Origin: an uncultured Lachnospiraceae bacterium
Lineage (GTDB): Bacteria; Bacillota; Clostridia; Lachnospirales; Lachnospiraceae
Assembly: GCA_910578845.1 (NCBI GenBank)
Contig: CAJTSL010000011.1
Location: 1 to 64,000, forward strand
Direction: 5' to 3'
Length of the DNA: 64,000 nt
Both the position numbers and the translations under genes were made by a program. Every line of letters starts with the position of its first letter. Position 1 is the stretch's first letter. The notes under the pieces are model-generated. The model was not told the origin of the DNA and searched no databases. It was given only the letters and a program-made list of their open reading frames with translations. Positions 63,569-64,000 of this stretch are shown here, piece by piece.

Positions 63569-64000
63569 TTAATCCTCCAATGCTGTTTCCAGTTTCCGAA
63601 GCGCTTTTTGTACTTTTCGATAGAGAGCGTATCTGGAAATTTTCCATATTTTACAGATCACGCCGACCGGCACTTCATTTACATAACGCAGAAGCAACAG
63701 CTCACGCTCCTCTTCCTCTAATTCTGAAAGCGCGATCTTTAGCGCGACGCCTGACAACATCCTCTCTTCCGCCCCGATGTCCTCGATTACTTCCTCTCCC
63801 TGTAGCAAAAGCGCCTTTTTCTTCCGGTATTCATCAATACAAAGATTTCGGGCGACCGTATACAGATACCGCAGCTCATACACATTTCCCTGACAGCCGC
63901 CCTGGCTGAAACAGCGCAGGAAAGTCTCCTGCGTAATATCTTCCGCCAGCTCTCTTTGCCGCAGCTTGAAATAACAATATCGGTATATCTTGTCATATTG
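63569..64000 (-). CDS. ECF-family RNA polymerase sigma factor (5' end outside the window)
   Basis: The last 143 codons are present. Region 2 is visible at the window edge (YDKIYRYCYFKLRQRELAED then ITQETFLRCF), then LYTVARNLCIDEYRKKK. Region 4 reads LSELEEEERELLLLRYVNEVPVGVICKIWKISRYALYRKVQKALRKL. An internal GTG at 63883 is not the start because sigma-2 sequence continues in frame to base 64000. First gene known of an operon with a membrane protein and an ABC-2 transporter, probably induced by envelope stress or antibiotic. Confidence 0.85.
   Translation of the reverse strand, partial: QYDKIYRYCYFKLRQRELAEDITQETFLRCFSQGGCQGNVYELRYLYTVARNLCIDEYRKKKALLLQGEEVIEDIGAEERMLSGVALKIALSELEEEERELLLLRYVNEVPVGVICKIWKISRYALYRKVQKALRKLETALED

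Noticed and set aside
1..64000. CRISPR arrays, tRNA, rRNA and prophage genes
   Set aside because: No regularly spaced identical repeats, cloverleaf or ribosomal sequences, and no phage structural genes were seen on either strand.

Overview
The window looks like a chromosome segment of a gut-type Lachnospiraceae/Clostridia bacterium. This rests on strong AGGAGG-type ribosome binding sites, TTGACA/TATAAT-type promoters, a perfect CcpA-type cre box, many glycoside hydrolases with a CUT1 sugar ABC transporter, heterodimeric ABC exporters, MATE pumps and a LytTR/DUF3021/ABC module. Almost all genes lie on the minus strand. There is no rRNA, tRNA or CRISPR array.

Layout. 0-0.6 kb holds the decayed remains of a restriction specificity (S) subunit. 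0.7-6 kb has an old-yellow-enzyme/FAD reductase, a CBM-esterase, a GNAT acetyltransferase and an NhaC-type antiporter. 6.1-11.6 kb is one 1819-residue gene that reads as a bacterial NLR-like protein: an N-terminal domain resembling Cap4/DUF4297 nucleases, a STAND P-loop ATPase, then about 45 BspA-type leucine-rich repeats. 12-16.4 kb has a metallo-beta-lactamase-fold hydrolase, a methyltransferase, an XRE regulator, a small conserved protein, and a type III toxin-antitoxin (ToxN/AbiQ-like) locus whose toxin is broken by one in-frame TAG while its promoter, hairpin RNA and terminator look intact. 16.9-19.1 kb has two radical SAM genes. 19-27 kb has a GH43 enzyme and a compact MATE/ABC/ABC/LysM-LRR operon. 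27-35 kb has a GH28, an XRE regulator, fucO, two flavoproteins, a GH32 and a flavin-reductase-like protein. 35-38.5 kb is a cluster of four genes of unknown function, two of them paralogous. 38.6-39.6 kb has a recombinase remnant and a NimA-like protein. 39.6-42.3 kb is a GH2 beta-mannosidase. 43-46.6 kb has a LytTR-DUF3021-ABC operon and a TipAS-type MerR regulator. 46.7-49.1 kb has a second MATE pump and a ROK regulator. 49.4-60.7 kb is a glucuronoxylan-oligosaccharide locus (lipoprotein and two permeases, GH67, GH3, AraC regulator, SASA acetylesterase). 60.9-64 kb is an ECF-sigma/ABC-2 operon running off the window.

The most distinctive non-coding feature is a family of roughly 240-bp mobile repeats with TAGGYGATTGCGAAACT-type terminal inverted repeats. 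Three copies (2.7, 16.6 and 42.3 kb) fold into nested hairpins whose arms differ between copies by compensatory base changes, so the structure appears to be under selection. A shorter relative with the same ends but a different hairpin interior sits beside the middle copy. Direct target repeats of about 10-14 bp flank the copies. One copy landed at the stop codon of the esterase gene and supplies its current last codons; removing it on paper restores a tight two-gene operon.

How the genes work together: the hydrolases and transporter at 49-61 kb would import and strip methylglucuronic acid, acetyl and xylose from xylan oligosaccharides. Scattered single enzymes (GH28, GH32, GH43, GH2, esterase, fucO) extend this to pectin, sucrose/fructan, arabino/xylosides, mannan and deoxysugars. 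The NLR-like gene, the type III TA relic, the S-subunit relic and the recombinase relic suggest that parts of 0-16 kb and 38-39 kb are accessory DNA.
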